A DNA stretch of 64,000 nucleotides from Hsuehochloa calcarea (taxonomy: Eukaryota; Streptophyta; Magnoliopsida; Poales; Poaceae): assembly GCA_036346395.1 (NCBI GenBank), contig CM070594.1:16711385-16775384 (forward strand), written 5' to 3'. Below the pieces are notes generated by a model. The model ran no database searches. It saw nothing but the letters and a program-made list of their open reading frames with translations, and was not told the DNA's origin. Below are positions 24,156 to 36,435 of this stretch, piece after piece. Made by a program: the position numbers and the translations under genes. Each line of letters starts with the position of its first letter. The stretch's first letter is position 1.

Positions 24156-27100
24156 ATGTCTTCCGCTCATTCTTCGTCATCGTTGCCTCATGCGTCTAAT
24201 GCTTCGTCTTCTGGAATATCCAAGGGTGGTAGAAGAGGAATATCGAAAAGGTCTGAGAGCCGATTTACCATCACGGAGGTCGATGCGTCTGGGACCCCGT
24301 CAATCCACACCAAGCAGCGTCCATATTTCGGAGAACGGTCAGAATAGTTGCACGAACGGGGCAAGATCACCAACGATTCGTGGAAGGAGTTGATCAAAGC
24401 TCAGAAAGGTGAGATGCTGACGGATATTTTTCGATCGTTCAAGATCCTGGAATAACACCAGGACTCTGTGCGACGACACGCATTTCTACAGGCATACAAT
24501 GCGTGGAAGAAATTCAAGAGCACCTTTGTCAAGAAATACACGGAGAAGAATCTGATGCTCTTCTAGAAATATCCGTTCTTGGAAGAGTACTGGCAAGACA
24601 TTGTGGTAAAGAAGACGATAGATGATTTTAGGAGTGAAAGTGCGGCGCACATGGTCCTCCAGGCTAAAAACACCGTAACAGACTTGGCACCATTGGGTAT
24701 GCGGGTAAAATCCCGCAATGGAGAGATCAGGACCAGCAGGCAAACCGTTCAGATGCCTCCTCGCCATTTGTCAAGATCCCTGATGAGCGTGCCCAAAACT
24801 GGCTAAGAGCGAGGTCATCTACTCTGTCTTCGGGGGTCATCTCCTTTCCAAACCCTGCAGACGAGGAAGTGTCCCAGCGCCTGGTAAGATATTAAATTAC
24901 CTAGTTTGTAATTACTCCATAACTTCATAGGAAGTGAAATGACATGTCGGGCTATTGCAGGAAGCGCTGAGTGCACAATCTTCCCAAGGCTCATTCCAGC
25001 GGTCGGGAGAGAGATATACTCTGTGGTCCTAGGAAATAATGAGCACCCGGGTCGCACGGGATTTCTTAGTCTTTATGTTCCATGGAAACATTAATTCTCA
25101 GAGGACTCCGAAGCGTACTAGAGTAGGAAGAGAGCCAAAGCCGAGCACGATGCACGGCTACGAGAGGAGATTCGTGAATGCCTTAGAGATGAGATAATAA
25201 TCGCGTCAGAGATGAAACACGATGGTAGATAGAGAGCCTTGAGGAAAGGCTTAGGGAAAATTAGTTGCAAGCCTCTGCCCCTACTGTGCTAGCCAGCCCC
25301 CAACCTTCTGAGTAGCTGCGTGTCCAACCCTACCCCAAAAGGTGACAACAGATCTTCTGTCGATGATATCCTGGTAATAATTATTATCTCTGGAATACTC
25401 GATCCATTGATAGGCTTGTTGGAGTAACTAATTTTGTATCGTTGTGTAGATGGCTACGAAGTGCAAGCTCCAAGTGAGATATGCCTTCGTTGCACTAGAT
25501 GCTGCTTGGGGCCAGGCGTATCCATCCAGTGGAGGGGCTTTGGTGCACGGTGTAAATCTAGCTCCAGATTTCACAAAAGTGAATGTGGATGGTATTCATG
25601 CCAATTTCTATGTCATCCCGCTGCAAATTCTCCCAAACGGCGAGGTCGTGACTCTAGGATAAGCCATTGGAACATTCATCTAGTGACCCAAGAGGGACAT
25701 CTGCTTGGAGCTACCTGCTCTAGTGTCAACTTCACGGGAATGTCCCGCAATGGTGTCAAGTCCAAGGGAGCTACCTACACCGATGCGGCAAGGGCCAGAT
25801 GCATCATATGCATCTACACCTCGTACTCGGTCGACTCTCGTGAAGTTGACCTCTAAAAAGTGAGGCAGCAAGGGTAAATCAAAGACGACCGACTCCTATT
25901 CTGATATCCCCTTCTTGCCGTTGGCCTAGAAATTCGTGCTAGGCGAGTCATTGATCGAGACGATAGAGCGCAACCCTACCGTAGGATTGGCTTGCACGAG
26001 ATTGCATATATGGTACATGGAACATGCCAACAAGATGAATGGACAACGACGCTCGGGTGTCAAAGTCATGTTCAAGAAGGATGATCTTAACTACATGGTT
26101 TAAGACTGTGTCTTCATGGTAACCTTCGAGGACTTGTTCTTTCTCTTCAACCTCGACGCCTCACTCATGCGATGCTGGATACTGTAAGTGTGTATAATCT
26201 GGATCAACGTTCGTGTAATACTGATAAATATTATATATAACTCCTTGCTTGTGTGTGTGTGTATACATATATTATATATATGATTTCTAAAGCCGAATTA
26301 AGGAATTTACCGGTAGGTTTCATTGACTCACACTTGGTCTCCTTGCAAACCATCTAGGAGAATGCAAAATTCATCGAGAATTACATGACAGAGTTATTGC
26401 TAGCTCACCGCGACAAGGAATTCATATTTTCGCCCTACAACCAGGAGTAAGTATTGCACTAGTGGCTATACTTGTTGATTTGTACTTTATAAGCAACATG
26501 AACTTAGGTTAATGACTATGGTGACATACCTGTGTAGGTTCCACTGGATTCTAATTGTAATTATACCAAAACGAAATAAGGTAATATACCTAGATTCCCT
26601 AAAGAGGGCCGCACAAAACTTTACAATTGGCCGACCATTAATTGATGAGTAAACACATTTTCTCCATAGATAACTCTATTGTAGTCTTTCCTTCCTTTGC
26701 AATGGCTAGGGCTAACTTCTTGGAATCACGTAAGTCGTTCGCCGTGTACTTTGCTAAAGGGGGAAATGCAAGGGAAGGATCTGCGACACGATCTAAATTT
26801 CCCGGTATTCACTAGTAAACATTAATCCTATATAACACTTCGTAGTAATGCTTCTCGAACTAACCAATTTTATTTTTGGAGTGCCACTGGCAGCCGTCGG
26901 CCTATAACAGCTGTGGATACTATATTTGCCACAATATGGAACTCATCGGTTCTGCGATGACCAATGATCCTCAGGTTTGTCAATCTTGCAATAATTATTT
27001 CGTACTTATTAATTTATATATGCACAAATTTAATCTTCCTAGCAACAGGATGCGAGCATCGATACAACTGTGTTGGAACAAGGCCAACTCATAAACATTC

Positions 27101-27172
27101 GAGGACAGTTTGCTGCATTCTTGAACCGTGTGGTCATAAATTCAGATGAAAAGTTCCACAATGTAGATTGAA
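24156..27172 (+). pseudogene. CACTA second gene (TNPA-like, Transposase_24 plus Ulp1-like protease), decayed
   Basis: The start at 24,156 gives a Ser-rich leader. A plant En/Spm Transposase_24-like segment follows at about 24,370-24,830 (AYNAWKKFKSTFVKKY, FLEEYWQDIV), then a charged coiled-coil part (about 25,080-25,260). The next exon starts CKLQVRYAFVALDAAWGQAY at about 25,459. The last third is an Ulp1/C48-like cysteine protease: His in FHWILIVIIPKRNK and Asp in IYLDSLKRA (26,540-26,615), Gln and Cys in HWQPSAYNSCGYYICHNM (26,880-26,940). Several stops and frame changes (for example at 24,345) disable it. The Ulp1 active-site exons are the least damaged. Splice sites flanking these exons (GTAAG, TAG) are visible. 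Confidence 0.75.
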
Positions 27173-27424
27173 CTTGATTGAGATAAGATTGGACTTAATG
27201 GTATATGTGTGCAAATGTACATGAATGGTTAATTTTAGTTAATTGATTTGTGAATTAGATGTGCTTGTTTCTAAAATGAATGTGAATTGGATGTGCTTGT
27301 TTCTGAAATGAATGTGAATTGAATGTATACATGTACTTGTTGTGTTTCAACTTGTTTCAGAGGGCATGACTATCATTTCCTTAGGTTAACCAGTAAACAG
27401 AAATAGATTTAGCAATACAAAAGA

Positions 27425-27740
27425 ATATCATAGATAGTTCCTTGGGACATACTGTCTGTGATACATCAACTCTCATAGACGGTTTCATCTACAAACCGTC
27501 TGTGATACATCAGCTATCATAGACAGTTTAATCTACAAACCGTCTGTGCTAGTGAACTACCACAGACGGTTTCATCTACAAACCGTCTGTGACAGTGAAC
27601 TATCAATCGCAGACGGTTCTGAGTTAATAACCGTCTGTGATAGTATGCATCACTGATGGTTCAAAAATCGTCTATGATGACTTCATGTCATTACTGACCT
27701 ATAAACTCAGACGGCTCAGGAAACCATATGTGATGACATT
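27425..27740. repeat. 3' CACTA subterminal array
   Basis: About a dozen alternating CACAGACGGTT/AACCGTCTGTG units, some diverged (ATCATAGATAGTT), ending close to the TGTAGTAGTT terminus. Confidence 0.85.
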
Positions 27741-27776
27741 TTTGAATCATCTATGAAGACTTTTTATGTAGTAGTT

Positions 27777-29260
27777 CTCAACCAAATCTTTGCTAGCCAA
27801 AGTTTTATATGGCTAGTTGGATGACAACCAAACGATACTCACATCTCTCCAGGTATGTTTTGAACGTATAGAGATTTTACAAGGAACAATTTAGTTTTTG
27901 TGGTACTTTGGAAAAAAACTCCCAAGTTCCACATAAGTTCCTATGTAAAATCAGTAGCAGAGCCTCAAGAATGAAATAGTACATATCATCTAATGGTACC
28001 CCTTGCCCTCCGGATTGAGATCCTCTATATCGAAGGAGTCAATGCAAAAGATTTATAGTGCATAGGCATTAATAGCGATCTCCACCTCCCGATAAAAAAT
28101 CAAGGACCGAGATCAAACACTACAGTTGCTACTGTCTTTTCGCTATAGTAGTTCCCATTGTTGCTACAGTACCATGAAATAGCGCTGTTCACATGGCGGC
28201 CATATCTTGCAATACCACAGGTCAGAAGTGCAACTTAAATGCAGATGCATGCCCTTTTGTAAAGGAAAAAAGCTAGTATCCAGAAACAAAGCAAGGGCTA
28301 AGGGGCATCACTCTTACAAAAGGATGAGAGGGAAGCTTGAAAATATAGAATGCTTTGTACATGGGCAGACCTAGAATTTTCTTTAGCGAGTACTCACTCT
28401 AATTTCAAATATAAGTTGTTTTGGATATTGATACGGTCTAGGTGATACTTTGACCATCAATTTCTAAGAAAATATGTTGTTTAAAATAAAAATAATGATA
28501 TATTAATTTCATGATGGGTCTAGCTATACTAATATCATTTTGTCAATTTTGGCAACTCTTTATATGTTGATGGTCAAAGATAAAAATATTTGATCGATAC
28601 AAAATCTTTTTGGATGAACTGATTGGTGCATTAAACTCAACACTTCAACCATGAGGTTAACCCTCATGCGCAATTCAATATGATAGAGTATTGGAAATAT
28701 GGAGCATGCATGCAATTGTATACGAGGTTTTCATATTGGTGTACTACGTATATGCTTCTGGGTTTTCAATGCAAAACATTTATTTCTTTAGAATCTAAAG
28801 GCAACAGGAGCATTATTCATGCATGCGAGTTGTTCTTCAGATGCAAGGTCTTTCTATGATCCCTTTTAATTCCTTTGCGACTTGTGAGAGTATCTTTAAG
28901 TTTAATTTCGTCCATGCACGCCTGATATCCACTTGTAATTCCAGTGGTGGCCCATCTGGTGGAAGATCTTTAAGCTTTAGCTTGTGGTGTAGAGAGAGAT
29001 GTGGTTGATGTAGTCTTATTTGCAATGTAATCATGCTCACAATTAAATACAAGGTTGCGAGCAGCAGTATACTACTAGTAGAATGTGCTCCTTAGGAAGC
29101 CGGCTCGATGGCTAGATATGTAGATGTGCACCCAGCCTGTCTAGATTTGGAGTTGGTGTCCACCGATTTTAGGAGTATATACGAATCACGTTCAGTGGAA
29201 AAGACGTGTGTCTGCGCTCTATGAGGTCTTGTTACCTCCGATAAATTGAAAATGTGGGTA
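27777..29260. other. Spacer between two CACTA elements, with a degenerate MITE
   Basis: No gene is seen. From 28,385 to 28,625 the sequence resembles the widespread grass mariner/Stowaway-type MITE: AAATATAAGTTGTTTTGGAT near one side, GATACTTTGACCATCAATTT, and TTGATGGTCAAAGATAAAAA near the other. The ends are eroded. The rest is unassigned. Confidence 0.5.
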
Positions 29261-29289
29261 CACTACTACAAAACATACTATACTAGACA

Positions 29290-29505
29290 CCCCATCACAG
29301 ATCACAGACGGTTCTTTTGTTAACCGTCTGTGATAAATAAGTATCACAGACGGTTCGTATAAAGAACCGTCTGTGATTCTATGTATTATCACAGACGGCT
29401 CTTTATACGAACCGTCTGTGAAGTATTACAGACGGTTCTTACGAACCGTCTGTGATACATGCCTATCACAGACGGTTCTTTTCTTATAAAGAACCGTCTG
29501 TGATA
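29290..29505. repeat. 5' subterminal hairpin array
   Basis: Five successive inverted pairs, for example CACAGACGGTTCGTATAAAG followed by AACCGTCTGTGA. In En/Spm systems such motifs are the TNPA binding sites. Confidence 0.9.
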
Positions 29506-29885
29506 TACAAGCACTATAAAGAGATGCTCCCGACAGGCCCACTTTTCATTCCATTTGAGGCGCCGCCACCCTGCTACTGCTGCCTCCTCCCCCGTTGCGC
29601 CACCCTGCTGCTACTGTCCATTCCGTTTTGAGTTGTTACCCCTGCCTCCTCCTCCCCCATTGTGTCACCTCTGCTGTCTCCTCCCACATTGCGCCACCTT
29701 GGAGAGAAGGGTAACTATCTGTAACCCTTCATTTTTACTCTAGACTAATCACTAATGTGTAACGATCTGTAACCCTTTATATTTGCTCTAGACTAATCAC
29801 TAATGTGTTTGGTCATTATGAAGGGTACTTGCGTTTATTAATATAATTTAACACTAATTAATTTGTTACGTGCGTATACGTGTAG

Positions 29886-32053
29886 ATGGATCGAAACTGG
29901 ATGTACATTGAGAACCGTGTGAGTGAAGAGTATATTAATAGCGTGTTTGCTTTTAGAAGAGCCGCCGAGCCGTTGGGGTTTACGTACCTTGGAGGGATGG
30001 ATTCCCACACAACTCCGACACATATAGGAGTAGGAAGAGATCCAAGGACCAGCACGACGCTCGGTTGGAACATGTGATTATTGAAAAATTTCAAGAACAA
30101 ATAACAAACTTGCAGAACCAAGTAAATCAACTCATGCAGGCGCAAGCCGCCCCTGTTAATTTGGGAGCAAGTCCTGCTCGACATCGGAGTAGCGTCGCGT
30201 CTACACATAATTCTGAACATGACGACGTGTAATTATCGATCGACGACATCGAGGTAATGTACATCTCTGGAATGCTCCAAAGATAGACATATATGACACC
30301 TTAGCTAATTGTGTACCGTTTTGTAGGGGCCGACGCCCTGCAAGCTCCAAGTGAGGATGGTTGGGTCGATTCCTATTGAGGTCAAGCGGGTATGGTGTAT
30401 CCATACCAGAAGGGAAGGGGCAAAGACGGTGCCACCGGGCGCAGGTTACGCCAGGGTGTAGGTGGACATGGTACATGACAATTTTATGGCCATCCCACTG
30501 GAGATTCCCCCGAATGAAGAAATCATAACACTAGGGGATGCCACACACACTTTTATCTAGTAGCCCAAGAAGGACATCGCACTGGACCCTTCAATGACGC
30601 GATATCGACAGACCTCGCCTCTCAATAGGACCTCGATGAGTCCGCCAACCAAAGCTTCGAAGGCCGCCACATCGCTTCGCCGAGAAGACGACGAAGGGAC
30701 AAGAAAATCGTGTCACCATATCGGTCCTCGAGGCGTCTCACGGAAGACGCCCTCACCGCCTCGTTAAGGAGAAATCAAATCGAAGAACATTAAGGCACCT
30801 CCCAAACCCGTGAAATACTCTCTCGGAAGTCCGTTGGTCTCCGGCGCAGAAATAAAGAGCTCAGGACTAGCTTGTCAAGCTTGGCATGATTGGTACTTGC
30901 GCAAGACCCGAGAGGAGGGGGGCCATACTGGAATCATCGTCAGATACGGGAGGGAGCATTTTCTCCACGAGCCTAGCCACTTCGTCGTGGGCTTCGAAGA
31001 CTTATTTGACCTATACAACCTAACTGCCCTCGACGCCTCACTTCTACGATGCTGGACACGGTAAGTGTGTACAATCAATTTCTACACTCACGTGATACCG
31101 ATAAATATCATAACTCATTGTTTATGTATAGATACATTATGAAATGTGCCCTTCGAATCAAAGAACTGGTGGGTTTCCTCGACCCACACGTGGTCTCTGA
31201 GCAAACAATCAACCAAGACGCATTCTACGTCGAGAATTACATAAAATGGGATTGCTTGCTCTGGACGACAAGGACTACATAATGGTGCCCTACAACCAGA
31301 AGTAAGTGCTTCAATATTTGCTATACAAATTACGTTTCAACATAGGTTTATGACTATAGCGACATACATGAGTAGGTTCCACTGGATTCTTCTCATTCTT
31401 GTGCCAAAGAGGAACATGGTATTGTACCTTGATTCTCTACTCAACAAAAATCACAACTTCACCCTTCTTAAAGGAATACTCGACAGATATGTTCATTTCC
31501 TCCGCACATAACTCTATTGTAGTCTTCCTTCGTTTGAAATGGACAAGTATAACTTTTTTGAATCATGTAGGGCGTTCATCGGCTATGTTGCCGAGGGAGG
31601 TTTATACAAGGGAACGAGTGCCACATTGACTCATAGGATGCGATTTCTGGTACGCACTACAACACAATAATCATATAGCATACTCCGTAATATTGCGTCT
31701 CGAACTGACTGTACATATATATGTAATTCTATTTTTACAGTGCCGCCAGCAAAAACGAGATCACCTATGCGCATTCTACATATGCCATCATATGCAGCTA
31801 TTGATTGCTTCTAGGACGCACGATCCCCAGGTTTGTCAATCTCGTAATAATTATTTCCTAATTATAAATTTAAATATATATGCTTACTACTTTACTCTCG
31901 CTAGCGATGTGGCTTGAACATAGAGTTAAATGCACTCGAGATGGACCAGTCACGACGCTCGAGGAGCTCTGCGTCTTCATCAAGGCAGACATAGTTAACA
32001 CCACCGGAGAATTTTACGCCGTCGACACCGATGAACGACCTCGAAACAATTGA
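29886..32053 (+). pseudogene. Fusion of transposase N-terminal exon to TNPA/Ulp1-like gene
   Basis: Opens MDRNWMYIENRVSEEYIN, homologous to the transposase start at 17,179. At about 29,968, after RRAAE, it switches to sequence matching the TNPA-like gene at 25,060 (VYVPWRDGFPHNSDTY, then RSRKRSKDQHDARLEH) in a different frame. A Gln/Asn coiled coil follows (EQITNLQNQVNQLMQAQ). Next come an exon starting PTPCKLQVRMVGSIPIEVKR (30,330) and the Ulp1-like exons: FLDPHVVSEQTINQDAFYVE (31,175), FHWILLILVPKRNMVLYLDS (31,376), and QQKRDHLCAFYICHHMQLL (31,750). The His, Asp, Gln and Cys positions are kept, but the Gly after Cys is Ala. Stops at about 30,229 and 30,459 argue that it is broken. Confidence 0.75.
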
Positions 32054-32277
32054 TTCAATATTGTAATTCACTTTGACTGGTTGTAATTCAATTTGTAACT
32101 CTAGCGATAATATATACTTGAAACATTCTTTTGTAATTGATTTTGAGTTAAATGATCACTTTGAGTTGTCAACAATTATCTGTGATATGCTTCTGCTTGC
32201 TAGTTTTCAGAGGGCATGGCTAGCAATTCCTGAGGCTAGCTGAAAATACGATAAAAATTAATTAGGTCTAAAGATTT

Positions 32278-32480
32278 ATCACAGACGGTTCCAACCACGA
32301 ACCGTCTGTGATACTACAGAATCACAGACGGTTCGTGGTTGGAACCGTTTGTGATAAGAGTTATCACAGACATCACAGACGGTTTTTCATCTGTTTGTGA
32401 TAACCGCCTGTTATCACAGACATAAAATTTCAGACGGTTCAAAAACCGTCTGTGATGACTATTACGAACCGTCTGTGATG
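32278..32480. repeat. 3' subterminal array of the compact CACTA
   Basis: Alternating CACAGACGGTT/AACCGTCTGTG units, including the near-palindrome GGTTCCAACCACGAACCGTC and its inverse nearby. Confidence 0.85.
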
Positions 32481-32501
32481 AGTTTTTCTGTAGTAGTGGT
32501 A

Positions 32502-33160
32502 GAAAATGCGCATACTTATGTGTGCATAGATGGTATAAATGTGATGTGCGTTAAGTATGTGGGTCCAGCTTGTACTCTTTCTCAAACAAGAATGTATTCC
32601 CTCCATTGGTGAATAGTGCTATTTATTTTTTTTTCCATAAAAACTTGTCATAGCACGCTTCCCAATACATACTTTCTATTTTGCCTGTATTAATTCCCCC
32701 CTCCCAGCCACAAATGTGATGGGCCCAAGGTCAAGTAGAGCTGTTATCAAGGGTATTTAGTTAATATTGGATAAAAACAAACTATTGTCTGGGTAACCGT
32801 GCTTTAGTCAAGTGTGAAAGTATTCGCGAACCATGGGAGTATTGATGCTATGCACTGAATGTTTTCGTTCCATGTGTCTTCTGTTGCTTTTGATAAACTT
32901 GGAATTAGCTTTTTATACTCTGGATTAGTGATTCCTCAATTTTGGTTGGTCAAACCATTGAACCTGTGGGGAAGATGACATAAGGGAGGCCACCGACACC
33001 AAGCGAGACAACTCCTCAAATTCATTGGTTCATGATTTTTCTCTTGATCTACGCACAGTCAACTGATGTGAGGTGGGGCTCGATGTCAGGTCCTCCTCCC
33101 TCAAACTTGCTTCATGCGGGGGGCTTCGTTAGACACATGATAATCTGGGATAATTATAGC
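32502..33160. other. Intergenic, no gene seen
   Basis: No open frame with recognisable content, no termini of transposons. Base composition is near average. Confidence 0.5.
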
Positions 33161-33165
33161 ATGTA

Positions 33166-33656
33166 AGGTTGTTAGAATCGTGATCCTGAATAGGATCGGA
33201 TGTTATTCAGTAGAATCGTGAATTGTAAAATATAAGATCTCATCTAATTCTATCAAAAAAATATTTTAAAAAATCTACCTTATATTTTAACACTTCTACA
33301 TTTTTAAAACTATACTTTTAGAACTTTTGTTTACCAAATGTAGTGCAAAGGAAAGATCATTTGTTATTTATGCAAATTATAATGGACACAAAGAAATAAA
33401 AAGTAAAAATTCACAATGAAAGGGACATGCGCAAATAATTATTTATAATAAATCACTAAAATCTGTATAATCGGGTACGATTGTATAGAAATTTTGATCA
33501 CGATTCTACAATATTTTTTTTTGTTAGAATCGTAATAATATTAAGATTATATCAAATTATGACTTTACCATATAATCAAATCGGTCCAGTCAATCTGGGT
33601 CATAAAAACGTAAGATCATATAACTAGAACAGAGATTATGACAACCTTGATAACAT
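33166..33656. mobile_element. Non-autonomous DNA element with AAGGTTGT inverted ends
   Basis: The left side reads AAGGTTGTTAGAATCGTGAT and the right side, reversed, AAGGTTGTCATAATCTCTGT. The 490-bp interior is AT-rich, repeats the phrase GATTCTA/AGAATCGT and has no coding capacity. A MITE is the best description; the superfamily is not assigned. Confidence 0.55.
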
Positions 33657-33879
33657 ATACTAACAATCAATACAGAAAAAAAGGGTTGTACTGTCCTTGA
33701 CTTTGATTCACATAATAGTGTAGTATATTTGTTTTGAGATCTAGAGTTTTACACTTTCACTATCTGTTTGGAAAGAATCAAAGAAGATTGAATCAGACCT
33801 TTTAAATTCAAGAGCAAGAGCTTTATCCATGAAGACAATAATACAACAACTCCGGTGCTTGATTCAGCCACTTACTCGA

Positions 33880-34500
33880 AGAAAGAATTAGACTAGTAGT
33901 ATGCAGTGTTGAGTCTAGTACCAACAAGTTGAGTAGATACGGACCTACCATTCGGGCGAGCTATGGCGGCCGCCCGAACTCCCCCGCCGGCTAGACCCCA
34001 CATCGCCGCGTCCCAGTACCCACCGGCCACCGGCGAACGAGGACATGAGGTAGAAGATGACCTTCTTGTGGGCCTTTGCTGCTTTGCCTGCCGTTGAGTT
34101 TGGCCTGGCCCGCACCAAACACAGCCCAGTAGCCATTGACCTAGCACTCTAGGAGAGGAGACAGAGAGAAAGAGACTAGCGAGGCGGAGGCGCAGCCGCA
34201 CAACATCGATTCCTCCAGAATCCCAGCCCTGACGGCTCCTCCCCTACCTCCCAACCCTAGAGCAGGCAGCGGCATGGATGGAACAACAATCGCAAGAGAT
34301 TTGTTCAGAGTTTCAGACTATTGTTCCTGCTCCATGCATGGATGGACATTTTGTATTCAATGACATCTTTAAACTCATATGTGACGAGTACGACGATCGT
34401 TACCAAGTCGTTGATTACAGTTATGCTGACAACGTGCCCCAGATACGGTGTTGCAGTGAAACATATATTGCATTCTAACGGTGTTGGAGTGAATTATACA
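33880..34500. other. GC-rich segment and short unrecognised frame
   Basis: A GC-rich stretch (33,950-34,270) resembles a gene leader, with ACCTCCCAACCCTAGAGC just before ATG codons. A 66-codon plus-strand frame at 34,278-34,478 contains GHFVFNDIFKLICDEYDDRY. I do not recognise it. No downstream exon or protein domain supports a gene; it may be a fragment of a captured or retroposed sequence. Confidence 0.3.
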
Positions 34501-36435
34501 TATAAATAACAGTTGTTGATTTCATTCGGTGCCATTTACTCCTATTAATATGATTGCAATATAGTTTGCGTATGTATATATTTGCTCGTACATTAAATTT
34601 AGTCCGAAACCGCAACCGAGCAAAACGACGGCACACTACTTGATTTGAATGGTTACCGTACATGTTACGGTCAGTACGTACTTGTAACCTATCGGTCTTG
34701 TCAGATAACGCCATAAGGATAGGGTGAATTGATCAGGATAGCCTATCGCTGTGAAAAAGGCTAACTTGAAAACTCACTCGCTGATTAGGATCCTGGACAA
34801 AAAAAGAAAAAGAAAAAACCGTACCGACTAGGAGTAGAAAAGTCAGGGAAAATCACCTTGCTCTCGTGTTAAAGTCAATCCTCCAATTTCCGCTCGAAAT
34901 GTGTCCACCACCTCGTAGTATTTTTGGAAACCAACAGAGCTGTTCGAGACAGCCGCGAGCGCCCAATTATTTCCCTTTTCAGCGGCGCGGGGATACGTAC
35001 GCCGCAAGCGACACAGAATTGGACAGGCGGCCGCGCCCACGCGCCGCTGCGAGGTGGCCCCACCCAGCGGCTCCGGCGGCAGCTGCGTGTGGGTCCCAGG
35101 TTTTGTGGGGCCCACCGCGGGGTCGGGGTGGCACGTGGGCGTGCCGTGCTGGTGGGGGTGGGGGGAAAAAGGCTGACGGCTGCGACCTTCCCGTGCGCTG
35201 CCTTCTTTTTCTTGCGATTTTCTTTCTCTCCCCGCGGTCGCTTTCGCTTTATCGATCTCTTGGGGGTGCGGGTCCCGGCCCTGGAAAGCCCAACGGATTA
35301 GATGTGGTCATGCGATAGGAGTGCCGTGTGGTGGTAGGTTGTGGGATCCATTTACATCTTCAAAAACTCACTCTAAGGTGTCGTGTTTGTTGCACAAGTT
35401 GATCTATGATATTATTAGATATTAAGGGAGTTGATTGGTAAGTTGGTGAGGTTAGCTAGGTACTTGTGGGCGAGCTAAATAAAAAAAGTTAACTCCTTCC
35501 TTGTTTTTTTAAAAGAAAAGTATATTATCATATTATTGCATATGGTTTAAAATTTATCCTTTAATCCAAAATCTCAAATGCTAAAATGTATTTAGCACAC
35601 AAATAAATTTAGAGTACAGCCAGGGACCAGTGCAGTTTCCTCGTGGGCGGGCGTGTGTGTTAAAGCTTTAGAAGGCCGATGGTTTGGCTAAAGCCAAGCT
35701 GAGCTGTGGGGACAGTTCAATTAGTTCCAGGTGGGGCCCACTCGGTCGCTGCAAAGTTCATCCGCTGCACTGCCTCGGAAAAGGAACCGGGTGACGTGGA
35801 TCTGCCAACGGCTTGCGTGACCGGCTGCAGCCGGTCAGTGCCCGTGGCGTGTGCAGTATTTCCAGATCCCGTCTACTGTGTAAACCGGCGGAACGCCCGT
35901 AAGAACTCCCACTGATTTCGCACCTTCTCAGCTCCGATGTAATGTTTCGGCGGACTTCCTCCCGCCTTGGCCTAATTTGGCATTAGCACGGAAGCGGGCT
36001 AATGCAACGGACCACAATGTCATATATTCTCCCCCACCATCTAATTTAAAACAAACAACTTATATCAAGTACTACAGGACATAAGAAAATAGGAAAATTG
36101 ATATAGTGTATTTTACTATAGTATATATTTTACTATTTCTACAGTACTACTGTCAAGTGTTGTTCACATAGACTGAAATCACTGTTTAAACAATGATTCT
36201 TGCAATACAATAGAGTATCCGGATCCCAGTAGCATATGTGAAGTTGGAATATCACCTCACCTCCTCTTGTGGATAATACATAGAAGTAGTTGTTATCTTG
36301 TTGTGGTGCGTCTACGAGTGAGGGGTTGTGTGATGGATATATGTTACGACAAGAGCACGTTCAACCGTCTCGAATGAATGTTGATAATTCTTCTCGTGAT
36401 TAGCAAGTTTAACCATCTCGAACGAATGTTCATGC
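34501..36435. other. Intergenic with GC-rich promoter-like island
   Basis: 34,900-35,320 is strongly GC-rich with GTGGGGCCCACC (35,105) and a G-box-like GGCACGTGGG (35,130); 35,720-35,960 is again GC-rich with GGTGGGGCCCACTCGG and the inverted repeat GACCGGCTGCAGCCGGTC. Frames here overlap on both strands and show no domain. It could be an orphan promoter or CpG-rich repeat. Confidence 0.35.

Larger units (their letters stand above)
16459..27776 (+). mobile_element. Composite CACTA (En/Spm) transposon block
   Basis: The left end reads CGCTACTACGAAAAGGCTAA, one base from the CACTACTAC terminus. The right end, TGTAGTAGTT at 27,767-27,776, is one base from the inverse. Between them lie three arrays of CACAGACGGTT/AACCGTCTGTG: a 5' array (about 16,520-16,650), an internal array (20,915-21,163) and a 3' array (27,425-27,740). 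Sequence at 20,640-20,910 and 27,145-27,415 is homologous (both carry the element's 3' region), so two copies are joined. The first carries the decayed transposase and the second the decayed TNPA/Ulp1-like gene. The flanking triplets TTT and CTC do not match, so no target duplication is preserved. Confidence 0.8.
29261..32498 (+). mobile_element. Compact CACTA deletion derivative with intact ends
   Basis: Begins CACTACTACAAAACATAC and ends TGTAGTAGTG (inverse CACTACTACA), 3,238 bp. Both sides are flanked by the triplet GTA (29,258-29,260 and 32,499-32,501), the 3-bp target duplication expected for CACTA. The 5' array at 29,290-29,505 holds ten alternating CACAGACGGTT/AACCGTCTGTG units forming five near-perfect hairpins. 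The 3' array lies at 32,278-32,480. It retains the N-terminal transposase exon joined to the TNPA/Ulp1-like gene; most of the transposase is missing. It looks younger than the other two copies. Confidence 0.92.

Noticed and set aside
29290..29505. CRISPR-like regularly spaced repeats
   Set aside because: Units alternate in orientation, spacers are short and irregular, and they sit at transposon ends. They are CACTA subterminal repeats in a plant genome.
31693..31917. 74-codon frame in the compact CACTA as an independent gene
   Set aside because: It is the Ulp1-like Cys exon with flanking intron sequence.
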